Notes under the pieces: generated by a model
What the model saw: the letters and a program-made list of their open reading frames with translations, nothing else
What the model was told of the DNA's origin: nothing
Database searches by the model: none
Shown here: positions 7,859 through 16,006 of the stretch, in pieces
How positions within the stretch are numbered: position 1 is the stretch's first letter
How the letters are laid out: each line of letters opens with the position of its first letter
Translations under genes and position numbers: made by a program
Assembly (NCBI GenBank): GCA_023410575.1
Contig: JAEYPP010000071.1
Span: forward strand, 1 to 64,000
Direction of reading: 5' to 3'
DNA: 64,000 bases
DNA from: Bacillota bacterium
GTDB lineage: Bacteria; Bacillota; Clostridia; Lachnospirales; Lachnospiraceae

Positions 7859-9277
7859 CTAAAATCTAAAGTATAAAAATGGGTTGTAAGATGCGTCTAC
7901 AAGATATGCCACCGATACTATGAATACACCAATGATAAATGCACCCTGTACCCACGCTGAAATCTGTTTCTCACCATAATTACCGAATAATTTAATTGAT
8001 AACCTTTTTGGAAAGTCTGTGCTGGCAAGTATGGTTATGATTATAATGGCCCCATAATTTAATAATAGATAACATGTTCCTCGATTAATGATTGCTATAT
8101 CATTAAATCCGAGCATGGAACGTATATAATTAATACCAACTGATAAATCGTCAAATGCAAAGATTACCCATCCAATCCATACAAAAAATATAGCATAGAT
8201 ATTGGAGAATACCGAAGGTAGTTTTTTCAACCATTTTAAAAGGAAGAATTTCTCGATTACTAGAAGTAGTCCGAAATAGACACCCCATGCAACAAAGTTC
8301 CAGCTCGCTCCATGCCAAATACCAGTCAGCAACCAGACAATTGCGATGTTACGAATCTGCTTTGATAAACCACAGCGATTTCCACCAAGTGGAATATAGA
8401 CATAATCACGAAACCAGCTACCAAGAGAGATATGCCATCTTCTCCAAAACTCAGTGATACTTTTTGACATATACGGATAGTTAAAGTTCTCTAGGAATCG
8501 GAACCCAAACATATTACCGAGACCAATCGCCATATCAGAATAACCAGAAAAGTCAAAGTAAATCTGGAAAGCAAATGCAGTTATTCCGAGCCATGCACCT
8601 ATAACACTTAGTTCCGATGTCCCCATGACTTTTATGGTGTCCCATAATAAACCAATATTATTTGCTAGTAGTACTTTTTTTCCAAGACCAATCATAAAAC
8701 GCATAACACCATAAGAAAATTGGTCAAAATTCTCTCTTCGTTCCTGCAACTGCTTCGCAATCGTTTTATACTGAACAATAGGACCAGCAATTAATTGAGG
8801 AAATAGTGCAACATAAACACCAAAGTTAATTATATTCTTTTGCACCTGGGCTTCTCCACGATATACGTCAATCGTGTAAGACATCGTTTGGAACGTATAG
8901 AAAGAAATTCCGATCGGTAATGCTAGATTTAATAGTGGAATAGAACTACCGGTTAAGTTATTAATATTCATTATTAAAAAGTCTGAATACTTAAAAAAAC
9001 CAAGCAGACTTAAATTAATAATCATGGCAGAGGCTACTGTAAGCTTAGCCTTACCTATTTCATTTTTTTCTTTGAATCGATGAACCAAATATCCATGTAC
9101 AAAATCCACAATCGTGGAAAAAATCATTAAACATACATAGATTGGTTCGCCCCATGCATAAAAAATCAAACTCGCAACATATAAGACAAAACTACGTAAT
9201 CTTCTAGGTACGATAAAATATAGTAGTAAGACAATTGGTAAATATCGAAACAAGAATGGTAAACTACTGAATACCAT
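7859..9277 (-). CDS. MBOAT family membrane O-acyltransferase (AlgI/DltB-like)
   Basis: Multi-pass membrane enzyme expected to move acyl groups across the membrane onto an exported polysaccharide, peptidoglycan or teichoic acid. In 472 residues it has about ten hydrophobic spans and the MBOAT signatures FPQLIAGPIVQY, YFDFSGYSDMAIGLG, TEFWRRWHISLGSWFRDYVY and the catalytic-histidine block LTGIWHGASWNF. It is 17 bases after the anti-sigma-like gene and 8 bases before the DHHW gene, so it is translated as part of one unit. The acyl group and acceptor are unknown; acetylation is the usual activity of this subfamily. Confidence 0.9.
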   Translation of the reverse strand: MVFSSLPFLFRYLPIVLLLYFIVPRRLRSFVLYVASLIFYAWGEPIYVCLMIFSTIVDFVHGYLVHRFKEKNEIGKAKLTVASAMIINLSLLGFFKYSDFLIMNINNLTGSSIPLLNLALPIGISFYTFQTMSYTIDVYRGEAQVQKNIINFGVYVALFPQLIAGPIVQYKTIAKQLQERRENFDQFSYGVMRFMIGLGKKVLLANNIGLLWDTIKVMGTSELSVIGAWLGITAFAFQIYFDFSGYSDMAIGLGNMFGFRFLENFNYPYMSKSITEFWRRWHISLGSWFRDYVYIPLGGNRCGLSKQIRNIAIVWLLTGIWHGASWNFVAWGVYFGLLLVIEKFFLLKWLKKLPSVFSNIYAIFFVWIGWVIFAFDDLSVGINYIRSMLGFNDIAIINRGTCYLLLNYGAIIIITILASTDFPKRLSIKLFGNYGEKQISAWVQGAFIIGVFIVSVAYLVDASYNPFLYFRF

Positions 9278-9294
9278 ATGATACCTCCTATTTC

Positions 9295-9924
9295 TTAGTC
9301 AGCAGTATTAATCTCGCTTTCTTTTATTATTGCGTGACTGTCATCTGTAAATATTTTTTCCCCATCCTTTGTACCACTATATAAATATACACTTTCACTC
9401 GATGCAATCGTATAGTAACCATCAGAACTGACCTCAGATACACTAACCACAATCTCATTTCCTACCTCGATTATCTTACTTCTATTCTCAGAAGGAATTA
9501 AGAGAGTAGCTTCTTCACCATCAGAAGTTAAGACTTTAATTAGATCAGTTCCGTTGTCGGACTGAATTTGAATCACCGTACACTGCATACGGTTAAATTT
9601 ATCTTCATTTGCACTAATAGAAGTATCAGTTCTTTTCTCATGTTCTACTGTCATTGGTAAAATTTCTGTAGTTAGTTCTACTTGTCTCCCTTCAGGAATA
9701 AGATTATCTTTATCTGCGTTATTATTCATATTTCCTCCCAGATAAGCAACAATACCACATACAAAGCAAGCAGCTATACCTGCTGCATAAGTACTAACCT
9801 TTTTTATCTTATGTTGAAAGGAGCTTATACGGATCACGTTATCTTCTTCCTGTTTGGCATGTTCTATTTGATATTCTTCTGCTTTTTTATAAATACAAGC
9901 AATAAACTCTTCATCACTTTTCAT
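9295..9924 (-). CDS. Putative membrane anti-sigma factor
   Basis: A 209-residue protein with a charged cytoplasmic N-terminus (about 45 residues), one membrane span near residues 47-66 (YAAGIAACFVCGIVAYLGG) and an outside domain of about 140 residues. It overlaps the 3' end of the ECF sigma gene by 11 bases, the usual arrangement of a sigma factor and its membrane regulator, so an anti-sigma role is inferred from layout and topology. I recognise no zinc-binding anti-sigma signature, nor an RsiV/DUF3298 domain. The outer domain (residues 110-190) looks like a small beta-rich fold. Confidence 0.6.
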   Translation of the reverse strand: MKSDEEFIACIYKKAEEYQIEHAKQEEDNVIRISSFQHKIKKVSTYAAGIAACFVCGIVAYLGGNMNNNADKDNLIPEGRQVELTTEILPMTVEHEKRTDTSISANEDKFNRMQCTVIQIQSDNGTDLIKVLTSDGEEATLLIPSENRSKIIEVGNEIVVSVSEVSSDGYYTIASSESVYLYSGTKDGEKIFTDDSHAIIKESEINTAD

Positions 9925-10519
9925 ACGTAAACCCCTCCTTTTCCATTAACTTTGCTAGACTCTTTCTAGCTCTATATATTAAAATCTTCATCTGTGCATC
10001 TGATTTACCTAAAACTTTAGCAGCCTCAGCATAACTTAGTCCTTCCAAATCAATCAGTGTGATTGCAGCTCGATACTCCTCTTTTAGATTATTCATGGTA
10101 CGATACAACAGACGTTCTTCATCATCTTTAATAACTCTTTGTTCTAACCCTAGCTCTTCACTGATTAGCTCAGGGAGTTCTTCTACGAACTTTAATCTTT
10201 TGTTCTTTCTAATGTAATCTACTGCCTTATTATGGGCAATGGTATAAAGATAAGTTTTAAAACTTACCTGGTAATGATAGCGCTCTTTATGAACTAGAAT
10301 TTCAACAAATGTATCCTGTGCCAAATCTTCCGCTATCGTAATATCTTGAATGATTCTTTGAATAAAATATATTAAATGATCTTTATGCTCAATAACAAGC
10401 ATCTCAAATGCTTTCTTATCCCCATCGGCAAACGCTTTATAATACTCCTTATCCTTATTCGTCTTTTGTTCCTCTTGGAATGACTTATGCTCCGATGTTA
10501 TATCGATTGGATTTTTCAT
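9914..10519 (-). CDS. ECF-type RNA polymerase sigma factor
   Basis: Alternative sigma factor of 201 residues with region 2 (HKDHLIYFIQRIIQDITIAEDLAQDTFVEI split over residues 45-75, then FKTYLYTIAHNKAVDYIRKN) and region 4 (LKEEYRAAITLIDLEGLSYA, KVLGKSDAQMKILIYRARKSL). The frame stays open to 10678, but the ATG at 10519 follows AGAGAGGA and gives a normal length. The gene overlaps the next one by 11 bases. The leader contains a terminator-like hairpin (10641-10699) and two extended -10 elements. The operon carries MBOAT and DHHW genes, so this sigma factor probably controls cell-surface modification. Confidence 0.88.
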   Translation of the reverse strand: MKNPIDITSEHKSFQEEQKTNKDKEYYKAFADGDKKAFEMLVIEHKDHLIYFIQRIIQDITIAEDLAQDTFVEILVHKERYHYQVSFKTYLYTIAHNKAVDYIRKNKRLKFVEELPELISEELGLEQRVIKDDEERLLYRTMNNLKEEYRAAITLIDLEGLSYAEAAKVLGKSDAQMKILIYRARKSLAKLMEKEGFTYEK

Positions 10520-10579
10520 GCTCGCATATTTCCTCTCTGCATTAACATTTTTTCGTAATGTTTTTGACTCATAACGACA

Positions 10580-10588
10580 AGTATAGCA
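10580..10588 (-). promoter_or_regulatory. Extended -10 element nearest the ECF sigma gene
   Basis: On the minus strand TGCTATACT matches the extended -10 form, about 60 bases upstream of the ATG at 10519. The -35 region is poor. It would bypass the upstream hairpin at 10641-10699. Confidence 0.45.
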
Positions 10589-10640
10589 TATAGAAGTGCC
10601 TAAAGCCATAGATAGAACATAAGTGTGCAATCGACTGTAA

Positions 10641-10699
10641 TAAAAAGGGGAGTCACCAATACTTAAGGTAAAACACACTTACGCATACGGCGACGCCCC
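10641..10699 (-). terminator. Terminator or attenuator in the leader of the ECF sigma operon
   Basis: The minus strand reads GGGGCGTCGCC (10699-10689), a 31-base loop, GGTGACTCCCC (10657-10647) and then TTTTTA. The stem has ten pairs and one mismatch. Loop bases 10681-10674 (TAAGTGTG) can alternatively pair with CACACTTA at 10627-10620, beyond the T-run, which would disrupt the stem. It may simply terminate the DUF4358 gene, or act as an attenuator; only the pairing is seen. Confidence 0.6.
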
Positions 10700-10778
10700 A
10701 TATTCATTAGAGTAGCAAACAGCTACTATTTTGACAAATGACTTAAGTTAAAAGTCTATCTTGGTTTGTCGACATTAC

Positions 10779-10787
10779 ATTATATCA
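10779..10787 (-). promoter_or_regulatory. Extended -10 promoter upstream of the leader hairpin
   Basis: On the minus strand TGATATAAT fits the extended -10 consensus. It lies between the end of the DUF4358 gene and the hairpin at 10641-10699 and would give a leader of about 250 bases ahead of the ECF sigma gene. Confidence 0.5.
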
Positions 10788-10804
10788 AATGAAGGACAAC
10801 CAGA

Positions 10805-11485
10805 TTAGCCAATAATTTCTTTTGCTATTTCAATAACAGATGCATTGATTTCCTTGTATGCTTCGATCATCTTATCTTCTGATTCATAAGTTGTCTCATC
10901 GATCATACCAACCATTACGAAGAATACGTAATCGCCAACTGTTTCAACTGTACATGCCTGAATCTTGTTTAAGTTCATTGGATATTGCATAGTATCAGCC
11001 TTAATAGTTTCAAGATATGCATTTAATGCTGTCTGGATGTTTTCTAAATTACCTTCTGTTGCATGGAAAGCAAGGAATTTATCAACGTGAACGCTCATCA
11101 TTGGGCCTTCAGCAATTCCTGCATCATACCAATCTGCCTTTACACCAAATAATTCTTCAACCTGTGCAGAATCAAAAGGCATATTCGCTACATAATTTTC
11201 ACCAATTTTTTCAACTACTGCTGCATGAATCTTATCTAATGTTTCATCACTTGCAATTGACATATCTTCTAATTCTAGAGTTTCTGTAACTTCTTCCTCA
11301 TTTTCAACACTTTCTTCTACTTCTTCTGTAGATTCTTCTGTTGTTACGTCTTCTGTTGTTGTATCTTGTGTTTCTTCAATTATTGGAGTAGGTGTTGTTG
11401 TAGGTGCTTCATTAGAAGTCTTTCCACAAGCAGTAAGTGTTAATGCTACGACTAAAGATGTTGCTAATAATTTTTTATTTCTCAT
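10805..11485 (-). CDS. DUF4358 lipoprotein
   Basis: Secreted, lipid-anchored protein of 226 residues with unknown function. The signal peptide ends in the lipobox LTACG (Cys near residue 20). A Thr/Glu-rich, strongly acidic linker (residues 25-75) follows, then a DUF4358 domain (residues 80-215) with LDKIHAAVVEKIGENYVANM and the DWYDAGIAEGPMMSVHVDKF block. Such proteins are abundant in Lachnospiraceae. It is upstream of, and on the same strand as, the ECF sigma operon, separated by 285 bases that contain a terminator-like hairpin, so cotranscription is uncertain. An AAAGGAGAG site precedes the ATG. Confidence 0.8.
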   Translation of the reverse strand: MRNKKLLATSLVVALTLTACGKTSNEAPTTTPTPIIEETQDTTTEDVTTEESTEEVEESVENEEEVTETLELEDMSIASDETLDKIHAAVVEKIGENYVANMPFDSAQVEELFGVKADWYDAGIAEGPMMSVHVDKFLAFHATEGNLENIQTALNAYLETIKADTMQYPMNLNKIQACTVETVGDYVFFVMVGMIDETTYESEDKMIEAYKEINASVIEIAKEIIG

Positions 11486-11636
11486 AGTATTCTCTCCTTT
11501 TTCATCAATAAATATTATCTTCCACTACTTGAATGTAGTTATTTTTTATTTGATCTTTTGTTGTCGACACTACTTATTCGTTCTTACTTAAAAAAAGTTA
11601 CACCCAAATATAAAATTTTTTTTGATAGAATTTCAT

Positions 11637-11705
11637 ACGTCATTTTGCACATACATAGACTTACTAAAAATGGGATGACAAACATTTCCGTGTGCAAAAT
11701 GACGT
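11637..11705. repeat. 15-base perfect inverted repeat with 39-base spacer
   Basis: ACGTCATTTTGCACA at 11637-11651 is exactly complementary to TGTGCAAAATGACGT at 11691-11705. No T-run follows on either side, so it is not an intrinsic terminator. It could be a cruciform, a pair of regulator sites, or the ends of a small element. Confidence 0.7.
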
Positions 11706-11741
11706 CAGAATACTAATTTAGTACCTAATGCCACAAAATCG

Positions 11742-11770
11742 TTGACCAGCATTTTTTTATGACGTATAAT
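11742..11770 (+). promoter_or_regulatory. Promoter of the PfkB sugar kinase
   Basis: TTGACC (11742-11747), a 17-base spacer and TATAAT (11765-11770). The predicted transcription start near 11777 lies just before the operator-like palindrome. Confidence 0.8.
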
Positions 11771-11782
11771 ACTACTATTCAA

Positions 11783-11798
11783 ATGTAAGCACTTACAT
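11783..11798 (+). promoter_or_regulatory. Operator-like palindrome at the kinase promoter
   Basis: ATGTAAG and CTTACAT arms flank a two-base centre (CA) directly downstream of the transcription start. The form resembles sites of LacI-family regulators. A related site (GTAAGCGCTTAC) sits in the GH105 promoter at 37000-37013. The regulator is not in this window. Confidence 0.6.
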
Positions 11799-11813
11799 AA
11801 ATGGAGGTATTTT

Positions 11814-12848
11814 ATGTTGACTATAAAGGAAAATCGTGATTTTGATGCACTGGCACTCGGCGAAATACTACTTAGATTATCTGCTCCATCGAATGAGCGT
11901 ATTGTACGTGGTGATACCTTTGAGAAATGTGCTGGAGGCGCTGAACTTAATGTTGTATCCGGTATATCTATGATGGGATTACGAACCGGTATTATTTCCA
12001 AAGTTCCTAAGAATGATATCGGTACTTATGTAAAGAACCATCTCCGCTTTTGTGGCGTTAGTGATGATTGTCTTGTTTATGATGACTCTAAAGATGCACG
12101 TCTAGGTATCTACTTTTATGAAAATGGTGCATATCCAAGAAAATCTTCTGTTATTTATGATAGAAAACATTCCTCAATTAATACAATTTCTATTCATGAC
12201 ATTCCTGAAAGTACTTTTAGTTCAACGAAGCTATTTCATACGAGTGGAATAACACTTGCTCTTTCAGATGAGACAAGAGCGGTTACAATCGATTGTATTA
12301 AGCGTTTTAAAGAGAATGGTACACTCATCTCCTTTGATGTAAACTATCGAGCGAATCTATGGGATGAAGTGACAGCCAAACAATACATTGAAGAAATTTT
12401 ACCTTATGTTGATATTCTCTTTGTTTCTGAAGAAACCTCCCGTAGAACCTTTGGGAAAACAGGTACAGTAAAAGAGATTATGAAATCCTATACCAAGGAT
12501 TATGATATTTCTATTATTGCTACCACGGAGCGTACAGTTATAAGTCCCAAAAAGCATACATTCACATCCATAATCTACAATGCGAAAGAGGATGTCTTCT
12601 ATGAAGAAACTCCATATGAAAAGATTGAAGTAATCGACCGCATCGGTAGTGGTGACGCTTATGTATCTGGTGTTCTCTATGGCTTATTAGCTTATAACGA
12701 TTGTCAAAAGGCACTTGAAATTGGAAATGCTGCGAGTGCTATTAAAAATACGGTTCCTGGGGATCTTCCTTCTACCGACTTAAATGAAATTCACAGAATT
12801 ATTTCAACACATAAGAACATTAGTCCACAAAGTGAAATGAACCGTTAG
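11814..12848 (+). CDS. PfkB family sugar kinase, probably 2-keto-3-deoxygluconate kinase
   Basis: Cytoplasmic ATP-dependent sugar kinase, 344 residues. It has the N-terminal PfkB block (GEILLRLSAPSNER, CAGGAELNVVSGISMMGLRT) and the C-terminal signature DRIGSGDAYVSGVLYGLL, where the aspartate of GSGD is the catalytic base. The pattern at the start is typical of KdgK-like members, which phosphorylate the ketodeoxy sugar acid from pectin or uronate breakdown; fructokinase remains possible. AATGGAGGT precedes the ATG. It is a single-gene unit with its own promoter, a palindromic operator and a terminator at 12864-12919. The GH105 gene in the same window supports a pectin link. Confidence 0.82.
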   Translation: MLTIKENRDFDALALGEILLRLSAPSNERIVRGDTFEKCAGGAELNVVSGISMMGLRTGIISKVPKNDIGTYVKNHLRFCGVSDDCLVYDDSKDARLGIYFYENGAYPRKSSVIYDRKHSSINTISIHDIPESTFSSTKLFHTSGITLALSDETRAVTIDCIKRFKENGTLISFDVNYRANLWDEVTAKQYIEEILPYVDILFVSEETSRRTFGKTGTVKEIMKSYTKDYDISIIATTERTVISPKKHTFTSIIYNAKEDVFYEETPYEKIEVIDRIGSGDAYVSGVLYGLLAYNDCQKALEIGNAASAIKNTVPGDLPSTDLNEIHRIISTHKNISPQSEMNR

Positions 12849-12863
12849 TTAATCCATATCGTG

Positions 12864-12919
12864 AAAAAAGGAGTGCTACCCTAGACTATAGACTAGTCGC
12901 TAAGTAGCACTCCCTTTTC
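12864..12919. terminator. Bidirectional terminator between convergent genes
   Basis: AAAAAGGAGTGCTAC pairs with GTAGCACTCCcTTTT; an inner CTAGACTATAGACTAG palindrome sits near the loop. T-runs exist on both strands, so it can end both the sugar kinase and the DUF885 gene. Confidence 0.85.
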
Positions 12920-12942
12920 TTATAATTTTCTATCTGATCCTT

Positions 12943-14745
12943 TTATTTTAGTAATTGTTGTTCTAGCAACTCAAAGGTTGTAGGTCCAACATTTAAGTAA
13001 AGCTCGTGAAATGTTTTATCACTAAAGGAATCTCCAAGTTTATCGATCATCTTTTCTTTGATATCAGTCAACTTAATATAGCCCAAACAGTATGGACCGT
13101 AACAATTTATACTATCTTCTACAATTGAGACTATAGCACCACTTGCAAGTACATACATAGGCTCAGTTTTTGAGAAATATTGAGTAACATCCTCTAACTT
13201 CCATCCCTCATAATTGACACCAACATCAACTCGTTGTACAATTCCTAGCTCCAATAAACGTTGTAGCTCAAGATATCGAGATTCTTGATCTGTTAACCCC
13301 ATATAACGATAAGTATATTCCTCGATATAGGTAGTCCATCCCTCTAGAGTACCAGTCGATTCAATCCAGCCCCTAAATTTACGATAGTTTGATATATCTA
13401 AATTCATAAAGTAGCAATAGTTATATAAATGTCCAGGTACACCCTCATGGCCTATTGTCTGAACAAAGCTGCTACTTCCTGGAGTTAATAGCGTTCCTGA
13501 ATAAATCGAGTGCTTTTCTTGTGTTGAATCAATTGCTTGAGGATAAAAAAGACCCATTGCAAATCCATTCATAGAATTTGGCATATCTTTTACTCCCCAC
13601 TTTACATTAATGTCTGGGAAATCTTTATATGCATTTTCATTAAGTGTTGACACTACGGAATCTGTATCATTATACTTTGCAAGCTTTTGATTAATAGATA
13701 CTAGTATATTTGGATTTTCATTTATAATGGAGTCTCTCTCAGCAATCCATTCTGTTACTTTTTGATCCAATATAGTTATAGTTTCTTCTGGCGTCAGGTT
13801 CAAATTATTATCAGACTTTAGTACATAAGCATAATATTTCTTGCCTAATTCTGTTTCATATAATCTCTTACCCCGTCCTTCTTTGCCTGCGCAATCCGTC
13901 ATTGCATCAAGTATCGCCTGATATCCAGGTACAATATATTCCTTCGCAAGTTTCTCATTCGTATCTTTTAACTCGGACTTATCTGTTTCTGAAATCCAAT
14001 CCACATTATCGATTTCATCTACGAAAGATGCAATAAACTCACTTGCCCCATTATCAACCACCTTATTACAAACTTCAGCTACACTATTGGCGCGCTCATC
14101 TGACATAAATAAGCTTTGATCTGCTTTTTCACGTTCAAACTGTGCCACCTCTTTTAGATAATTACCAGCTGCCTCATAGAACTCGAAATACTTCTTAACA
14201 GCTTCTACATCCTTCGTTCCTCGATTACTTAGAGTTTCAAAGAATCTTGATGCGTACAATCCAGTGATTCCTGGTAGAACTATATGATCACCATCTAATG
14301 TTGAAAGTGGTTCTTGATAATAACAGCAATCTTTAATTCCAATACGATCTTCCAAGTATGTTTTTAACGTGTCATAATCTAATTTCTGCTTGTCTGTTAA
14401 ACTATTATAATCATAAGAAGTTAACTTTGCTAAACGCTCTTCACATTGTCTTGTTTCTCTATCAAAGTTTTCTTTTCCAGGTCCGACAAAACTCTTGTTG
14501 TAATCTAGAATTCCAAAACTTTCTGGATTTTCAACAAACTGAACATATATGATTAAGTCACTCGTTAAATCTTCACGAAGCAAAGAATCTAGATATTCAT
14601 CAAAACTTAAGTTCTCTCCCTTGTTTTGGTGTTCTTTATCGTTATCCTCTTTATTTCCAGTAATCTTACACGCTGAAAATGAAATAATAAGTATGAACAT
14701 TAAAAACACGCTTACTACTTTTCTTAAATGATGTTTCCTATTCAT
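12943..14745 (-). CDS. DUF885 family lipoprotein, putative metallopeptidase-like
   Basis: A 600-residue lipoprotein, probably on the outer face of the membrane. The signal peptide ends in lipobox FSACK (Cys near residue 26), followed by a charged linker and a long all-helical DUF885 domain. The family motif HEGVPGHLYNY (near residue 435) resembles a zinc-peptidase HExxH-type site, and the downstream ESTGTLEGWTTYIEEY block supplies the expected acidic residues. DUF885 proteins are thought to be peptidases, but the substrate is unknown. AGGAGGAAGAA precedes the ATG. It is monocistronic, convergent with the sugar kinase. Confidence 0.82.
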   Translation of the reverse strand: MNRKHHLRKVVSVFLMFILIISFSACKITGNKEDNDKEHQNKGENLSFDEYLDSLLREDLTSDLIIYVQFVENPESFGILDYNKSFVGPGKENFDRETRQCEERLAKLTSYDYNSLTDKQKLDYDTLKTYLEDRIGIKDCCYYQEPLSTLDGDHIVLPGITGLYASRFFETLSNRGTKDVEAVKKYFEFYEAAGNYLKEVAQFEREKADQSLFMSDERANSVAEVCNKVVDNGASEFIASFVDEIDNVDWISETDKSELKDTNEKLAKEYIVPGYQAILDAMTDCAGKEGRGKRLYETELGKKYYAYVLKSDNNLNLTPEETITILDQKVTEWIAERDSIINENPNILVSINQKLAKYNDTDSVVSTLNENAYKDFPDINVKWGVKDMPNSMNGFAMGLFYPQAIDSTQEKHSIYSGTLLTPGSSSFVQTIGHEGVPGHLYNYCYFMNLDISNYRKFRGWIESTGTLEGWTTYIEEYTYRYMGLTDQESRYLELQRLLELGIVQRVDVGVNYEGWKLEDVTQYFSKTEPMYVLASGAIVSIVEDSINCYGPYCLGYIKLTDIKEKMIDKLGDSFSDKTFHELYLNVGPTTFELLEQQLLK

Positions 14746-14929
14746 TTCTTCCTCCTCTTTTCTTGGCTTTAATTACCATTATACTCATGCGAAAGATTTT
14801 CTCAATATTAAGTTATTATTTTAATAAAGATATAAACTTATGAATATCTTTTTTACATTAACTTGATAATCTTGATATATTCAATTACAATAATTATTGA
14901 AAGTTAATTATATCAAAGGAGCACCTTAT

Positions 14930-15856
14930 ATGTATCATTTCATTATCAATCCGCATTCAAAGACTGGGCGGGCAATGAATTATTGGAAAGATTTATCGTT
15001 TATCCTAGATGAGCGCAAGATTATATACAAAGCCTATTTTACTAAAAAGAGAAAGGATGCTACAGAAATAGCAAAAAAAGTCTGCAAAGACAATACTGGT
15101 GTTAAGAAGATCATAATCGTCGGTGGAGATGGAACCGCAAATGAGGTCATTAATGGATTAGATAATTATAGCGAAATACTTTTAGGTTACATCCCACTTG
15201 GGTCTAGCAATGATCTTGCACGTGGTTTAAAACTTCCGAAAGATCCGAAAGCCGCTTTGGATATTATCCTTAATCCAAGGCAGTTTCGATATGTCGATCA
15301 CGGTACCTTAGAACTCAATGATTCAAAGGAATCTTATCAATTTGCAGTAAGCTCAGGTATTGGTTATGATGCAGCCATCTGTAATGAAGCTTTAACCTCA
15401 CCATTAAAAAAAGTACTCAATAAGATAGGTTTAGGAAAACTTGTTTACATAATGATTGCTGTAAAACAAGTCTTTACTCATCAGCCTTGTGAAGCCGATA
15501 TCATCATTGATGGTCATCAGCACATACATACGAAAAGACTAGTATTTATGACATCGATGATTCAAAAATATGAAGGTGGTGGCCTCCCAATGTGTCCTAC
15601 CGCAAAAGATGATGATCAAAAATTAACCGTTTGTCTTGTTACCAATATGAAACCTAGTAAGATACTGCTATTCATGCCTTCTATTTTTTTTGGAAAGCAT
15701 ACTTCATTTTCTGGTATTCAAATTATCGAATGTAGTAAAATACAGGTAACTACAAACAAGCCAATGGTTGTTCATACGGATGGTGAAATTGTAGGTTTTC
15801 ATGACCAATTGACCTTGTCGTGTTCACCAACACAGATACGAATGTTTACTAAATAG
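14930..15856 (+). CDS. Diacylglycerol kinase family lipid kinase (YegS/BmrU-like)
   Basis: Probable lipid kinase of 308 residues that phosphorylates diacylglycerol or a related lipid at the membrane. It begins MYHFIINPHSKTGRA and shows the catalytic-domain block VGGDGTANEVINGL (near 75) and LGSSNDLARGL (near 105), the standard DAGK signatures. The frame is open from 14897, but the ATG at 14930 follows AAAGGAGCACC and aligns with the family start. It is monocistronic; the repeat at 15878-15990 follows its stop and probably terminates it. Confidence 0.9.
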   Translation: MYHFIINPHSKTGRAMNYWKDLSFILDERKIIYKAYFTKKRKDATEIAKKVCKDNTGVKKIIIVGGDGTANEVINGLDNYSEILLGYIPLGSSNDLARGLKLPKDPKAALDIILNPRQFRYVDHGTLELNDSKESYQFAVSSGIGYDAAICNEALTSPLKKVLNKIGLGKLVYIMIAVKQVFTHQPCEADIIIDGHQHIHTKRLVFMTSMIQKYEGGGLPMCPTAKDDDQKLTVCLVTNMKPSKILLFMPSIFFGKHTSFSGIQIIECSKIQVTTNKPMVVHTDGEIVGFHDQLTLSCSPTQIRMFTK

Positions 15857-15877
15857 TTTAAGTAAAAACTTAATCGT

Positions 15878-15990
15878 AAAGAAAGAGGATGTTGGAATAA
15901 TTTTCGTGTGCATTACAAGTTCCACACACCTTTTCGTGAACTTATGAGCATAACGCACCAAAGAAAATATACCAACATCCTCATTCTTTT
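15878..15990. repeat. Palindromic repeat, copy A
   Basis: Long imperfect hairpin: outer arms (15878-15905 and 15962-15990) pair through GAGGATGTTGG, with an inner stem AAGTTC/GAACTT around a C-rich loop. The core (TTACAAGTtCCACAcaCC, CTTaTGAGCaTAaCGC) is a diverged form of copies B and C. It lies between convergent genes and ends in TTCTTTTTTC, so it may also work as a terminator. Confidence 0.75.
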
Positions 15991-16006
15991 TTCATACATC
16001 TTAAAA

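Larger units (their letters stand above)
11486..11813. other. Divergent intergenic region DUF4358/pfkB
   Basis: About 330 bases. It holds a perfect 15-base inverted repeat (11637-11651 and 11691-11705), the promoter of the sugar kinase (11742-11770) and a palindromic operator-like site (11783-11798). The part next to the DUF4358 gene shows no clear promoter to me. Confidence 0.6.
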
